Shown: piece after piece, positions 19,014-27,336 of the stretch
How the letters are laid out: every line of letters begins with the position of its first letter
How positions within the stretch are numbered: the stretch's first letter is position 1
Source: Lysinibacillus cavernae
GTDB taxonomy: Bacteria; Bacillota; Bacilli; Bacillales_A; Planococcaceae
Length of the DNA: 64,000 nucleotides
Assembly (NCBI RefSeq): GCF_009724685.1
Contig: NZ_WMEF01000003.1
Coordinates: forward strand, 496,001-560,000
Direction of reading: 5' to 3'
The notes under the pieces: model-generated
What the model saw: the letters and a program-made list of their open reading frames with translations, nothing else
Told to the model about the DNA's origin: nothing
Databases searched by the model: none
Program-made: the position numbers and the translations under genes

Positions 19014-20516
19014 ATGAGCATGACACTATCATCTAAGAATGTTGTGATGATCGCAGTAATGTTGGTATTTTGTACATTAATACCATCGTTTGCACATGCA
19101 ACATCAAAAGAAACAATGAATAAAATTGACCATTTTATTGAGAAGCAACAAGCCCTCAGTAAAATTCCAGGTCTCTCAGTAGTAATTGTTGCTAAAGGAG
19201 AAACAGTTTATCAAAAAGGCTTTGGTTTTGCAGATTTAAAGACAAAAACACCCGTCACTTCTGATACCCTTTTTGAGCTAGGCTCCACATCCAAAGCTTT
19301 TACAGGACTAGCTATTCTACAATTAGAAAAACAAGGATTGTTAAAACGATCAGATGATGTTCGAAAGTATATCCCATGGTTAACATTAGCCTATAATGAA
19401 AAAAAACAGGTCATTACGATTCAGCAGTTACTGTCTCATACAAGTGGGATTCCCTCTAGTTCAATTGCCCGAATTCCAGAAAGTACTGCTGATAACGCAC
19501 TTGAGCTAACGGTCAAAACATTACTTGATCAACCATTAAATCGCAAGCCGGGCAGCTCATTTGAATATGCAACGATCAACTATGATGTCCTAGGGCTAGT
19601 CATTGAGCAACTATCGAATCAGCCTTTTGATCAGTACATCAAACAAAAGATTTTAGAACCAATAGGTATGCATCACTCATTTGTAGGTATACATCAAGCA
19701 CCATCTACAGCGATGGCTTCTGGTTATAAAATAGGTCTTATGGGAGAGCAACCATACACACCCCCTGTCTATCGTGGAAATATTCCTGCTGGCTATATCA
19801 TCAGTGACACCAATGATATAGCGAGATGGTTAAAGTTTCAGTTAGGAAACAGTGACGTTTATTCAATTGAGAACAAGGTCATTCGAGAATCACATGCCCC
19901 AGATAAAACCGTTGAGCCTTTTGATACGAATACATACTATGCAAACGGTTGGGCAGTTGTGGAAAAGAACAAACAGCAATATATTTACCATGCTGGAGAA
20001 AATCCAACCTTTACATCCTATTTCATCATGCAACCTGATGAACAAATAGGCGTAGCTATTTTAGCTAATATGAATACAAGCTTTACCACAGCGATTGGAC
20101 AAGGTGTCATGGATTTGTGGGAAGGCAACACGATTCAAGATCAACATGTTAGTAGCTATCAGAAGCTAGATAAAATTGTAACTATAGTAAGTGCAATCGT
20201 CATAGCAATCAGTATGATTTTCTGTTATTTATTATTTAGAGGTGTCCATAGTCTTTTTAAAAAGCAACGCTGTGTGGCAAAATTAACTTACAAGAAAATA
20301 ATCCTATTGTCTGTCCATATTGGACTCGTTGTCATACTACTGACTATGATATTTTTCGCACCTAATATGTTACTTGGCGGCTTAAATTGGACATTTATTA
20401 AAGTTTGGGCACCAACTTCTATTTCGGTATTATTGTATAGCATTATTTTGACAAGTGTTCTTTTTTTATTCGTAGGCATTACGCTAATTGTTACTAAAAA
20501 GAAAGTTCAAAGTTGA
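19014..20516 (+). CDS. Serine beta-lactamase-like hydrolase with C-terminal membrane helices
   Basis: 500 residues. Signal peptide to about residue 29, then a class C beta-lactamase/D-peptidase fold. The nucleophile S-T-S-K is near residue 91, the Tyr motif Y-A-T-I-N-Y near 183-188 (Y-x-N), and an H-A-G-E near 330 takes the place of KTG. Three hydrophobic helices follow at about 383-405, 425-450 and 465-490. This is the layout of PbpX/FmtA-like proteins and beta-lactamase-family esterases, with the catalytic domain outside the cell. The substrate is unknown and it is not necessarily a resistance enzyme. Confidence 0.85.
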   Translation: MSMTLSSKNVVMIAVMLVFCTLIPSFAHATSKETMNKIDHFIEKQQALSKIPGLSVVIVAKGETVYQKGFGFADLKTKTPVTSDTLFELGSTSKAFTGLAILQLEKQGLLKRSDDVRKYIPWLTLAYNEKKQVITIQQLLSHTSGIPSSSIARIPESTADNALELTVKTLLDQPLNRKPGSSFEYATINYDVLGLVIEQLSNQPFDQYIKQKILEPIGMHHSFVGIHQAPSTAMASGYKIGLMGEQPYTPPVYRGNIPAGYIISDTNDIARWLKFQLGNSDVYSIENKVIRESHAPDKTVEPFDTNTYYANGWAVVEKNKQQYIYHAGENPTFTSYFIMQPDEQIGVAILANMNTSFTTAIGQGVMDLWEGNTIQDQHVSSYQKLDKIVTIVSAIVIAISMIFCYLLFRGVHSLFKKQRCVAKLTYKKIILLSVHIGLVVILLTMIFFAPNMLLGGLNWTFIKVWAPTSISVLLYSIILTSVLFLFVGITLIVTKKKVQS

Positions 20517-20661
20517 GTGGTTTGGCACATAGGAATAGCAATAGCTTATACAACCATTCTTAATGAAGAACTTTTCTATTACTAAGAACTTAAAATCACC
20601 CATTGTTCTGATTTCCGTGAGCTTTTCTAGATCATCCTATAGATAGAAAGGTTAGTGAAAA

Positions 20662-21141
20662 ATGTTATTAAAAGATATTGAAATGATTAGCAGACAAGAA
20701 ATGAAATTAATTGGTTATTCTACTAAGGCTAGCTTAAATGAGGATATTCAATTAAACATCGTAAAAAATCTTAGAGAACAAGTTTTAAATGAATTTCCAC
20801 AAATTACGAATAGGATCAACGATAGTATTTATCTTATTCAAGTGTATGATGATGAAGAATGGACTCCAGATACGCCCTATACACATATAATTGCAGTGGA
20901 AGTAACAGATTTTTCTTTTGTCCCAAATAATATGATTACACATACAATTCCCAATGGAAAATTTTTATTATTTAAACACCAAGGACCTGAAGAGGGTATA
21001 GATAGCACCTACGTTTCAATCAATGATTGGTTAGAAGAAAATAATTATGTTACACCACGATCATTCGATATGGAACAATGGGGAGATTTAACAGCAATGA
21101 ATAATAGCGATAATTTAATTAAAATCTATATTCCTTTATAG
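20662..21141 (+). CDS. GyrI-like small-molecule-binding protein
   Basis: 159 residues consisting of a single effector-binding (GyrI-like / AraC C-terminal) domain: it opens with I-S-R-Q-E-M-K-L-I-G-Y-S, has the central H-I-I-A-V-E-V and the H-x-I-P-x-G-K-(F/Y) strand near 95-101. There is no DNA-binding domain, so it is either a free-standing ligand binder or a hydrolase of this fold. Ribosome binding site AAAGG. Single gene with no obvious operon partner. Confidence 0.75.
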   Translation: MLLKDIEMISRQEMKLIGYSTKASLNEDIQLNIVKNLREQVLNEFPQITNRINDSIYLIQVYDDEEWTPDTPYTHIIAVEVTDFSFVPNNMITHTIPNGKFLLFKHQGPEEGIDSTYVSINDWLEENNYVTPRSFDMEQWGDLTAMNNSDNLIKIYIPL

Positions 21142-21336
21142 ATTGAAAATTGAATGACAAATGCATAAGAAAAGCCACGATCATGTGACTATTATCATCA
21201 TGTTGTGACAATTTTTTTCGTAAGTATCATCAGCTTTCCTTTTTTGTTTTTTTACCTAAATACGATTAATTAGACGAAAACCCCCTCTTCTTTCAACATC
21301 AATACATACAATAAGTTGAAGAAAGGAGAGGTTCAA

Positions 21337-21516
21337 ATGGGATACTATGGAAACGCAGGTAATTATAATTGTTGTTACGGAGGCTATGGTAATGACTATG
21401 GCAAAGGTTATTGCATGGACCACGGTAAGGATAATAGTTCAACATTCGTATTAATCGTTGTACTATTTATTCTGCTAATTATTGTCGGCGCAACTTTCGT
21501 GCAAAAAGAATATTAA
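21337..21516 (+). CDS. YjcZ-family sporulation protein
   Basis: 59 residues from the ATG at 21337, after GGAGAGG; a TTG seven codons earlier lies upstream of that site. A Gly/Tyr/Asn/Cys-rich head (G-Y-Y-G-N, C-C-Y-G-G-Y-G) is followed by a single membrane helix beginning S-S-T-F-V-L-I-V-V-L-F-I-L-L-I-I-V-G, the signature of YjcZ-type small membrane proteins made during sporulation. Confidence 0.85.
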   Translation: MGYYGNAGNYNCCYGGYGNDYGKGYCMDHGKDNSSTFVLIVVLFILLIIVGATFVQKEY

Positions 21517-21609
21517 TATTTATCATTTTTAAGTGAATGAAAATATGGTAAGCGCCTTTATTAATGGTAACGGTCTTTCCATAACCCTATTCCTTATACA
21601 CATTTACTG

Positions 21610-21649
21610 TGACAAAAGGGTCGCTCCCAGCCTGGTGACCCTTTTGTCA
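21610..21649 (+). terminator. Inverted repeat, probable terminator
   Basis: A 13-base perfect stem (TGACAAAAGGGTC with its complement, 21610-21622 and 21637-21649) has a 14-base loop. Only a weak T-rich tail follows. It lies downstream of the YjcZ-type gene. Confidence 0.65.
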
Positions 21650-21746
21650 TTCTCTAACATTAATCAGTATGTGAATTCACTTTCCCCTCAAAATACTTAC
21701 TAGCTATGTGAATAATAAAAATTTTATCCTTTTAAAGGAAGTATCA

Positions 21747-22142
21747 CTACATATATAAGGACTGTATCTTTAAAGCAACCTCTTGTGGCTTAACATCCAT
21801 TGACAACATTTTTTCAATGCCTATCCATACTGGTAAATAGGTTCCTCTATCTTTGTATTTATCCGTAAACTCCTCACCTTGTCCAGTCCCAAATTCTCCT
21901 CCAACTATTTCAGATAGGAAAAAATATTGATTGCCATTAAATTCAACTTGTGCAATACATTCCTCGACCTTGACTATCACCCCTAGCTCTTCTAATGCCT
22001 CTCTTCTTGCTGCATCTTCTGGTTTTTCATTTTCCTTAATGCCACCGCCAGGAAAAACATAATAAACCTTACCATTTCTTTCCCTTCGAATAAGTGCAAC
22101 CATATTATTTTCAACGATAACTACTGAGCTTCTATTTCTCAC
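21747..22142 (-). CDS. NUDIX hydrolase
   Basis: 131 residues with a GTG start at 22142. The Nudix box G-x5-E-x7-R-E-x2-E-E-x-G is complete (G-G-I-K-E-N-E-K ... R-R-E-A-L-E-E-L-G-V, about residues 33-56), so the metal-binding residues are present. These enzymes hydrolyse nucleoside diphosphates linked to another moiety; the substrate cannot be inferred. Single gene. Confidence 0.9.
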   Translation of the reverse strand: MRNRSSVVIVENNMVALIRRERNGKVYYVFPGGGIKENEKPEDAARREALEELGVIVKVEECIAQVEFNGNQYFFLSEIVGGEFGTGQGEEFTDKYKDRGTYLPVWIGIEKMLSMDVKPQEVALKIQSLYM

Positions 22143-22382
22143 TTTTGTAACACCCTTTCTTACGCTATTTTTTGTGCTCTTGCTTCATTTTATTACGTAT
22201 TAGCTTGAAACTATATTCTCTACTAAATTGGGCTAAGATGAAGTTAAACACAATTTTGGCTTAAGCTATTTAACGGTTAGGATTGTCGGAATAATGTTAA
22301 AAAATGAAATTAATCAAGATACTGAATCGTAAATTTCCTTAAGAAAAGTCAGTGACTATTTTGGAAAAAGGGGTCAGGTCAT

Positions 22383-22568
22383 ATGAGGAAATGGTGGCAA
22401 AGAAAGAAAAGCGAAGCAAGGAGAGCCAAGAGGAGTCATAACATGTACCCTCTAGTAGATTTATTTTTTGACATACTATTTTGGATACCAGAATTGATTT
22501 TATTCCCATTTAGATTAATTTATTGGCTATTTAGAGGTTTAGGAAGATTTATTGTAGATGTATTTTAA
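22383..22568 (+). CDS. Small basic membrane protein
   Basis: 61 residues. The first 20 are very rich in Arg and Lys (R-K-K-S-E-A-R-R-A-K-R), followed by two closely spaced aromatic-rich hydrophobic segments (about 22-37 and 40-60). It has an AAAGGGG ribosome binding site and a terminator directly after the stop, so it is very likely expressed. Family not recognised. The positive-inside rule puts the N-terminus in the cytosol. Confidence 0.6.
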   Translation: MRKWWQRKKSEARRAKRSHNMYPLVDLFFDILFWIPELILFPFRLIYWLFRGLGRFIVDVF

Positions 22569-22599
22569 AAACAGATCAACAAGATTCATTTTCATTTAT

Positions 22600-22639
22600 G
22601 ATGAAAAATCAGTCAGGTTACCCTGACTGGCTTTTCATC
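22600..22639 (+). terminator. Intrinsic terminator
   Basis: GATGAAAA-at-CAGTCAGG pairs with CCTGACTG-gc-TTTTCATC across a TTAC loop. Its symmetry suggests it works in both directions, serving the genes on either side. Confidence 0.85.
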
Positions 22640-22662
22640 TAGAAATTACTGTTTCAGCCTTT

Positions 22663-22956
22663 TCACGGAAATGGGGTAATAGACCAGCCAACCATAAATA
22701 TGACAATCATAAATATTACTAGGTAGCAGCTAAGAAATATTCCCCACTTTCCAAGAGCACGGCTAGATTTGGGTATGGCAGCAAGTATGCCAAAAATGAA
22801 TATCAAGATAATAACTGTCTTAAAGCTAATAGTTAATGGCGCATCATACCCAATGATAATCCAACTATTTATTATTATAAGTGTCCATAAGCCTAAGCTA
22901 ACACTAGCCCAGCCAAAGACATTAAAAATGAACTTATTTAACGCACCCAGTTCCAT
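22663..22956 (-). CDS. Small three-helix membrane protein
   Basis: 97 residues with hydrophobic segments at about 7-30, 43-62 and 72-93. Family not recognised. Its start lies 19 bases inside the end of the anti-sigma gene, so it is translationally coupled to the sigma/anti-sigma operon and is probably a further regulatory or target membrane component (inference). Confidence 0.6.
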   Translation of the reverse strand: MELGALNKFIFNVFGWASVSLGLWTLIIINSWIIIGYDAPLTISFKTVIILIFIFGILAAIPKSSRALGKWGIFLSCYLVIFMIVIFMVGWSITPFP

Positions 22957-23921
22957 AATTTAACCTCCCCAAGTTTTATATGTTTAATCATTTTTAGATT
23001 TTGTAACTGTTCAATCTCAGCTTTAGGGCCTGTAATGACAACAGCATAAGTTTTCATGTCGTGTTGCGCTAAATAGTTTATTCTTTCTTTTAAGTCCAGA
23101 TTTTTATGTGCGGAAACAGCGGTAGCCGTCTTCTCATAATCAGCCAGAAAGTTTAGGATGGATAAAAAAGTTTGTTCATGAGAAACTGAATCTTTAAATG
23201 GCGACCAATTTGTATTGTCTGGTTGTACAGGATAGCCAATAGGCGAAACAACATTACCATTAGCACTCAACATGGTGTCTTCTACACCCGTATATATGGC
23301 TGCCCATGTGACATCTACTTTTGGCATTTGCCGTATAACTTCATCAACTGAATATAAATCATTGAAAGAAATATAAGCTTCTACCACTGTTTCATTTGGT
23401 AATCCTTTTAACACTTGTCGCTCATCAGTTGTATTAAACTCTGCTCGATTCTTTGGATGCACTAGCCACTGATTTGTTACAGTTGGGTGTTTTGGATATG
23501 TTTTTTCTAGTTTAGAAGTAATCTTCTTTTCAACTAAATCATTCAACATAAAGCGTGTATCATAATGTTTAATGGGATAGACCTCATCACCTATCTGCTT
23601 GAATTGCTCAAATGATAATCCCATCGAAAAAAGCGAAAAATCCATATCAAATTCAAGTTCTTCTAATGTCGTGTTCGGTTCTGTTACATAAAGAGTTTGA
23701 CTTGTCACATCCATTAAGGTTGTAGATTTTGTACCGAAAGCATAGTACAAAAATGTTAACATATAACAAGTAGGCACAATTAAAAGGGCAATGGTCAACG
23801 TGGTTAAAATAAGTTTCCACTGAGATGATACAATGGCTTTTTTTATAACCTTTGTAGAAGGTGCATCTCTTTTTTCACTATCCTTTGCTTGTTGTAATAA
23901 TTGTTTATATGAATCCAACAT
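22938..23921 (-). CDS. Anti-sigma factor, Sigma_reg_N / Sigma_reg_C type
   Basis: 327 residues. A short charged cytosolic N-terminus (about 1-33) is followed by a single membrane helix (about 36-58) and a large extracytoplasmic domain. The L-T-I-A-L-L-I-V-P-T-C-Y-M helix and a C-terminal region with V-T-W-A-A-I-Y-T-G near 215 fit the sigma-factor-regulator family found next to ECF sigma genes in Bacillaceae. It overlaps the sigma gene by one base, the usual coupling of sigma and anti-sigma. It probably holds the sigma factor at the membrane. Confidence 0.8.
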   Translation of the reverse strand: MLDSYKQLLQQAKDSEKRDAPSTKVIKKAIVSSQWKLILTTLTIALLIVPTCYMLTFLYYAFGTKSTTLMDVTSQTLYVTEPNTTLEELEFDMDFSLFSMGLSFEQFKQIGDEVYPIKHYDTRFMLNDLVEKKITSKLEKTYPKHPTVTNQWLVHPKNRAEFNTTDERQVLKGLPNETVVEAYISFNDLYSVDEVIRQMPKVDVTWAAIYTGVEDTMLSANGNVVSPIGYPVQPDNTNWSPFKDSVSHEQTFLSILNFLADYEKTATAVSAHKNLDLKERINYLAQHDMKTYAVVITGPKAEIEQLQNLKMIKHIKLGEVKLWNWVR

Positions 23922-24397
23922 TATTCCTCCTTCATAATCAATGCGCGCATTTTTTTACGTCCTCGCGCTAAATGACTTTTCACTGTATTCAAATTTAAAT
24001 GTAAAATATTCGCAGCTTGTTCGTTTGTACAGTCATGCACATCACATAACAAGATAAGCTGTTTTTCGATCGGTTTAATTTGTTCTAGTAGATTTAATAA
24101 TTTCACATAAGCATCTTGTTCAACAATAATTTTTTCCGGTGTATTTGAATGAATTTGGTCAACATTGTCTGAAGTAATATACCGCATTTCTTTCCGTGTA
24201 CTATCGATATATGTATAGTAAGCTACTTTAAAAAGCCAAGGTTTGATATCTTGAATTTCTTGACCAAGAAGGGTGATATGCGCTTTTGTAAATGTATCCT
24301 GAAGCAAATCCTCAGCTGCACTATGATTTTTCGTAAGCGAATATAAATAGCGATATATATCATTCATATAGGTGATATATATTGTTTCAAGTTCCAT
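23921..24397 (-). CDS. ECF-type RNA polymerase sigma factor
   Basis: 158 residues. Sigma region 2 covers about 5-70 (D-I-Y-R-Y-L-Y-S-L-T, A-E-D-L-L-Q-D-T-F, W-L-F-K-V-A-Y) and region 4 covers about 105-155 (I-L-L-C-D-V-H-D-C-T-N-E-Q-A-A, L-N-L-N-T-V-K-S-H-L-A-R-G-R-K). Length and layout are those of ECF sigma factors. Its partner is the overlapping membrane anti-sigma gene, so it presumably answers an envelope signal. Confidence 0.92.
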   Translation of the reverse strand: MELETIYITYMNDIYRYLYSLTKNHSAAEDLLQDTFTKAHITLLGQEIQDIKPWLFKVAYYTYIDSTRKEMRYITSDNVDQIHSNTPEKIIVEQDAYVKLLNLLEQIKPIEKQLILLCDVHDCTNEQAANILHLNLNTVKSHLARGRKKMRALIMKEE

Positions 24398-24421
24398 CTC
24401 TTCCCACCTTTCACTCTATCC

Positions 24422-24444
24422 TCGTTTAAAGGCAAAAAAAGGTT
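24422..24444 (-). promoter_or_regulatory. Candidate autoregulated ECF promoter
   Basis: On the minus strand AAC (24444-24442) and CGA (24424-24422) are separated by 17 bases, the AAC...CG(A/T) pattern of ECF sigma promoters, about 25 bases upstream of the sigma gene start. Found by eye only. Confidence 0.35.
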
Positions 24445-24716
24445 GCAAAATAATAAAAAAATTTACTATCATTTACGCAGAGGCATTATTACTCCATATT
24501 TTTTCGAGTTCGCTCGAAAAGTTCCTCTTCAAAATTAATGGCACCGTCGAGCTTTTGGGCAATATGATGTTGGTCACACCGACTTCGCCACAGTACGTGC
24601 CACTTTTCGATGGTGTTCCACTTTTTCAGCGGGGTTCATTCATCTCACCACTAAAGAGCGGAGTGTCTCCAGCGAAATCAAGATAAATGGTAACTGAAAG
24701 ATAACGCAATAAAAAA
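24445..24716. other. Intergenic region with a more GC-rich stretch
   Basis: Positions about 24537-24690 are clearly more GC-rich than the surroundings. On the minus strand they read T-P-L-F-S-G-E-M-N-E-P before a stop, like a decayed coding or genome-repeat fragment. A stem TTTTCGAG-ttcg-CTCGAAAA lies at about 24499-24518. No intact gene is visible. Confidence 0.35.
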
Positions 24717-24756
24717 CAGCAAAAACCCTTTATTACAATGGGTTTTTGCCGTTTTA
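24717..24756. terminator. Hairpin terminator
   Basis: GCAAAAACCC (24719-24728) pairs with GGGTTTTTGC (24740-24749), followed by CGTTTTATC. It could serve leftward or rightward transcripts. Confidence 0.65.
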
Positions 24757-24903
24757 TCTAATTAATAAGTAGGAGGTATAGCTTGGTACTTGAGCTTTTC
24801 ATTAAAAGAACAATTAAGTAATAAGAGCTGCCTATACAACGCAATGATCTTTAATTAACCACTACTCTTATTGAAAGCTATCTTTTACATTATTATTATC
24901 CTA

Positions 24904-25254
24904 TTACTTCTCCCAGAGCTCTATACGTCTCCCCTCTGGATCTTCAATCCAAATAAACTTTCCAAATTCATTCTCCATCTTTTCCATCACAAGGGGAACA
25001 CCTATTTTTTCAAGATGTTTAATACTTTCATCCAAATTTTCAACTTGAAAGTTTAACATTACTTGTTGTTCAGTTGGAAAATAGCTATCATTTTCAGAGA
25101 AGAAGGAAAAGATCGTTTCATTGTCTGATTGTGGTGTAATAATAGTGCCATTCCAATTTTCAATTTCAATTTTCAAGACCTCATTATACCACTTTTTCAT
25201 AGCCTCTAGATTTTTAGTCCTCCAGAAGATACCACCAAAACCCTTTATTATCAT
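24904..25254 (-). CDS. VOC-superfamily (glyoxalase-like) protein
   Basis: 116 residues, one vicinal-oxygen-chelate unit of two beta-alpha-beta-beta-beta modules. It opens with I-K-G-F-G-G-I-F-W-R-T-K-N-L-E-A-M-K-K-W-Y and ends W-I-E-D-P-E-G-R-R-I-E-L-W-E, the typical VOC C-terminal strand carrying a metal-ligand Glu. Function may be a lyase, dioxygenase or binding protein; the family is too broad to decide. Single gene. Confidence 0.85.
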   Translation of the reverse strand: MIIKGFGGIFWRTKNLEAMKKWYNEVLKIEIENWNGTIITPQSDNETIFSFFSENDSYFPTEQQVMLNFQVENLDESIKHLEKIGVPLVMEKMENEFGKFIWIEDPEGRRIELWEK

Positions 25255-25377
25255 AAGAATCTCCTCCCTATCCCATTGTAAATTCTTTCAAATGCTTTAA
25301 CAGATATAGTACTATCCTATTGCTGTCTGTTTACAGCGTAAAACTTGAAACTATTTTGCATTTATATCTTTCTAACG

Positions 25378-26352
25378 TTAGTCGTTTATCATATTTGCTT
25401 CAAAGTTATTAAGCGATGTACGCACTTCATCCGTTGACTTAGTATTCATCAACTGATTTCTTAATTCACTTGCCCCGCGGAATCCTTTGACATATATTTT
25501 GAAGAAGCGATGCAGCGCTGTAATAGAACGTGACTCTAATTCTCCTGAATATTTATCATACAAATCAAGATGTAAACGAAGCAGTTTAAGGTATTCTTTA
25601 CTGCTATGCTCTTTTGGCTCTTTTTCAAATGCAAACGGATTTTTAAAAATACCTCGCCCAATCATAACCCCATCTATACCATATTGTTCAACGAGCTTTA
25701 GGCCAGTTTGACGATCAGGAATGTCACCATTGATTGTTAGTAGCGTATTCGGTGCCACTTGGTCACGTAACTTTTTGATTTCCGGAATCAGCTCCCAGTG
25801 TGCATCTACTTGGCTCATTTCTTTTCTTGTGCGTAAATGAATAGAAAGATTAGCAATATCCTGTTTGAATATATGAGTTAGCCAATCATGCCACTCGTTT
25901 ATTTCTGTGAAGCCAAGTCTAGTTTTCACACTAACTGGTAGCCCTCCCGCTTTTGCTGCTTGTATAATTTCTGCTGCAACTTCTGGACGAAGGATTAGAC
26001 CACTCCCCTTCCCTCTCGATGCCACATTCGGTACAGGACAACCCATATTAATGTCAATCCCTTTGAATCCTAGCTCTGCCATCCCAATACTCATCTGGCG
26101 GAAAAATTCTGGCTTATCTCCCCATATATGTGCCACCATTGGCTGTTCATCTTCTGTAAAAAGTAATCGCCCACGCACACTTTTCTGTCCCTCTGGATGA
26201 CAATAGCTTTCCGAGTTTGTAAACTCCGTAAAAAATACATCCGGTCTACCCGCTTCACTTACGACATGACGAAAAACTACATCCGTCACATCTTCCATTG
26301 GTGCAAGTACAAAAAATGGCCGAGGCAAATCCTGCCAAAAATTATTTGTCAT
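25378..26352 (-). CDS. dus: tRNA-dihydrouridine synthase
   Basis: 324 residues from the ATG at 26352; a TTG two codons earlier is possible but less likely. FMN-dependent TIM barrel of the Dus family: L-A-P-M-E-D-V-T-D near 16-24, the D-I-N-M-G-C-P motif with the catalytic Cys near 102, S-V-K-T-R-L-G near 142, and D-G-V-M-I-G-R-G near 225-232. It reduces uridines in the tRNA D-loop. Single gene. Which of the Firmicute Dus paralogues it is cannot be told here. Confidence 0.92.
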   Translation of the reverse strand: MTNNFWQDLPRPFFVLAPMEDVTDVVFRHVVSEAGRPDVFFTEFTNSESYCHPEGQKSVRGRLLFTEDEQPMVAHIWGDKPEFFRQMSIGMAELGFKGIDINMGCPVPNVASRGKGSGLILRPEVAAEIIQAAKAGGLPVSVKTRLGFTEINEWHDWLTHIFKQDIANLSIHLRTRKEMSQVDAHWELIPEIKKLRDQVAPNTLLTINGDIPDRQTGLKLVEQYGIDGVMIGRGIFKNPFAFEKEPKEHSSKEYLKLLRLHLDLYDKYSGELESRSITALHRFFKIYVKGFRGASELRNQLMNTKSTDEVRTSLNNFEANMIND

Positions 26353-26706
26353 ATTCAAATTCCAATCCTTTCATTATGCGAGACAATTTCAAAGGTTCAT
26401 CCCAAAATTAAAAAGCAAAAATGTCCCTACTTCCGTAACATTTATGCCATGTTTATTTTATAATAAATAGCTAAACTCCTCACTAATAGCTTGTGGTATA
26501 TACAGCCAATCAATAGATGTCAGTAAGAGTAAGCAATTAAATCATTATTATAGTATAACCTAGCTTTTTTAATTTATCTTCACACAAGTTCCTCTTCAAC
26601 TAGATTTTCACCAAACGTTTCTGTGAATGCCTACAACTACAATTTGGCATAGAGGTGTAGAAAACTTTAATTATCCTTACTTTTTAACCGTTTCTTACAA
26701 ATATAA

Positions 26707-26746
26707 AAACACCTTAAACCTTTGATAGTAAAGGTTTAAGGTGTTT
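26707..26746. terminator. Perfect 17-base hairpin
   Basis: AAACACCTTAAACCTTT (26707-26723) and its exact complement (26730-26746) flank a 6-base loop. A-rich before and moderately T-rich after; probable bidirectional terminator. Confidence 0.75.
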
Positions 26747-26960
26747 CTAATCGTTTCTCTATCTAAACTGCTTATTGACATCTTCCCCACGACTGACGGC
26801 AAACCTTAAAAATACGTACCAAATTCCATTCAACATCAATTGTATTAATAAAAGGTAAAATCATGATGTTGAGCAATATGGGCTAGAATGGAAATACTAT
26901 CAATTTTACTCATAAACATTACCTTATTAAATAATATTTATTAATATTGGCTTATGTTTT

Positions 26961-26989
26961 TTGTTTAAAATAAACAAAAATGTTATAAT
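26961..26989 (+). promoter_or_regulatory. Promoter of the holin-like toxin mRNA
   Basis: TTGTTT (26961-26966), a 17-base spacer and TATAAT (26984-26989). The -35 end lies in a palindrome, TTTTTGTTTA-aaa-TAAACAAAAA. This gives a toxin leader of about 75 bases. Confidence 0.65.
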
Positions 26990-27069
26990 TAAGAATACAA
27001 AATAAAGGTTTCAAGGGCGGTCGGCACATCTTCTTCTTTGCTTTAGCAAAGGGAAAGGAGGTGATGTCG

Positions 27070-27165
27070 ATGACAACATTCGAAACATTGACCATAATGA
27101 TTAGTTTTTCTTCATTAGTTGTGTTGATTCTTTCATTGTCATTTACTTTTACTAAAAAAAAGTAA
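27070..27165 (+). CDS. Holin-like type I toxin (TxpA/Hol_Tox family)
   Basis: 31 residues from the ATG at 27070, eight bases after AAAGGAGG. The sequence pattern M-T-T-F-E-T-L-T-I-M-I-S-F, a hydrophobic helix, then K-K-K at the end closely matches the putative holin-like toxins of Firmicutes (M-T-V-Y-E-A-L-x-L-M-I-x-F-G...K-K). These small membrane peptides damage the cell envelope when their antisense RNA is missing. The downstream arrangement (hairpins, convergent RNA) fits a type I locus. Confidence 0.82.
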   Translation: MTTFETLTIMISFSSLVVLILSLSFTFTKKK

Positions 27166-27302
27166 ATCACCCCACTAAAACCTTGGCGGGTTAGGGATGA
27201 TTTACTCTCTCAGTGCCAATCGCATTTGAAGCGATTTATTTTGTTAAAGGACTGTACAAGCGTTGCACCGCTGTACGGTCCTTTTAATTATCTGTATGAT
27301 TT
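27153..27302 (-). ncRNA. Predicted antisense antitoxin RNA (RatA-like)
   Basis: On the minus strand a promoter TTGAAA-N16-TATACT (27336-27309) would start an RNA near 27302. It would end at a stem-loop with outer arms AGTAAATCA/TGATTTACT (about 27160-27207), followed on that strand by a run of eight T. The RNA of about 150 bases is convergent with, and complementary to, the last codons and 3' untranslated part of the toxin mRNA, the same geometry as txpA/RatA. Predicted from sequence alone. Confidence 0.62.
27249..27285 (+). terminator. Terminator of the toxin mRNA
   Basis: GGAC-t-GTAC pairs with GTAC-g-GTCC around AAGCGTTGCACCGCT, followed by TTTT, at the expected distance downstream of the toxin gene. 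Confidence 0.75.
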
Positions 27303-27308
27303 ACGTCA

Positions 27309-27336
27309 AGTATACCATATTATTTACAAATTTCAA
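27309..27336 (-). promoter_or_regulatory. Promoter of the antisense RNA
   Basis: Minus strand TTGAAA (27336-27331), a 16-base spacer and TATACT (27314-27309). This is stronger by eye than the toxin promoter, as expected for an antitoxin RNA. Confidence 0.6.

Larger units (their letters stand above)
26353..27069. other. 700-base intergenic region
   Basis: Besides a perfect hairpin at 26707-26746 and the toxin promoter near 26961, a minus-strand stretch at about 26780-26870 reads like coding sequence (I-N-T-I-D-V-E-W-N-L-V-R, then C-R-Q-S-W-G) without a start, possibly the end of a decayed gene. The remainder is AT-rich and shows nothing recognisable. Confidence 0.4.

Noticed and set aside
19014-20516. 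Antibiotic-resistance beta-lactamase
   Set aside because: The fold is that of broad serine hydrolases with a C-terminal membrane part; no evidence of drug hydrolysis.
24372-24686. 104-codon plus-strand frame
   Set aside because: No ribosome binding site, overlaps the sigma gene start and promoter, and its second half is the GC-rich intergenic stretch.
26952-27170. 72-codon minus-strand frame near 27 kb
   Set aside because: It is antisense to the holin-like toxin gene and its promoter, has no ribosome binding site and is explained by the type I locus.
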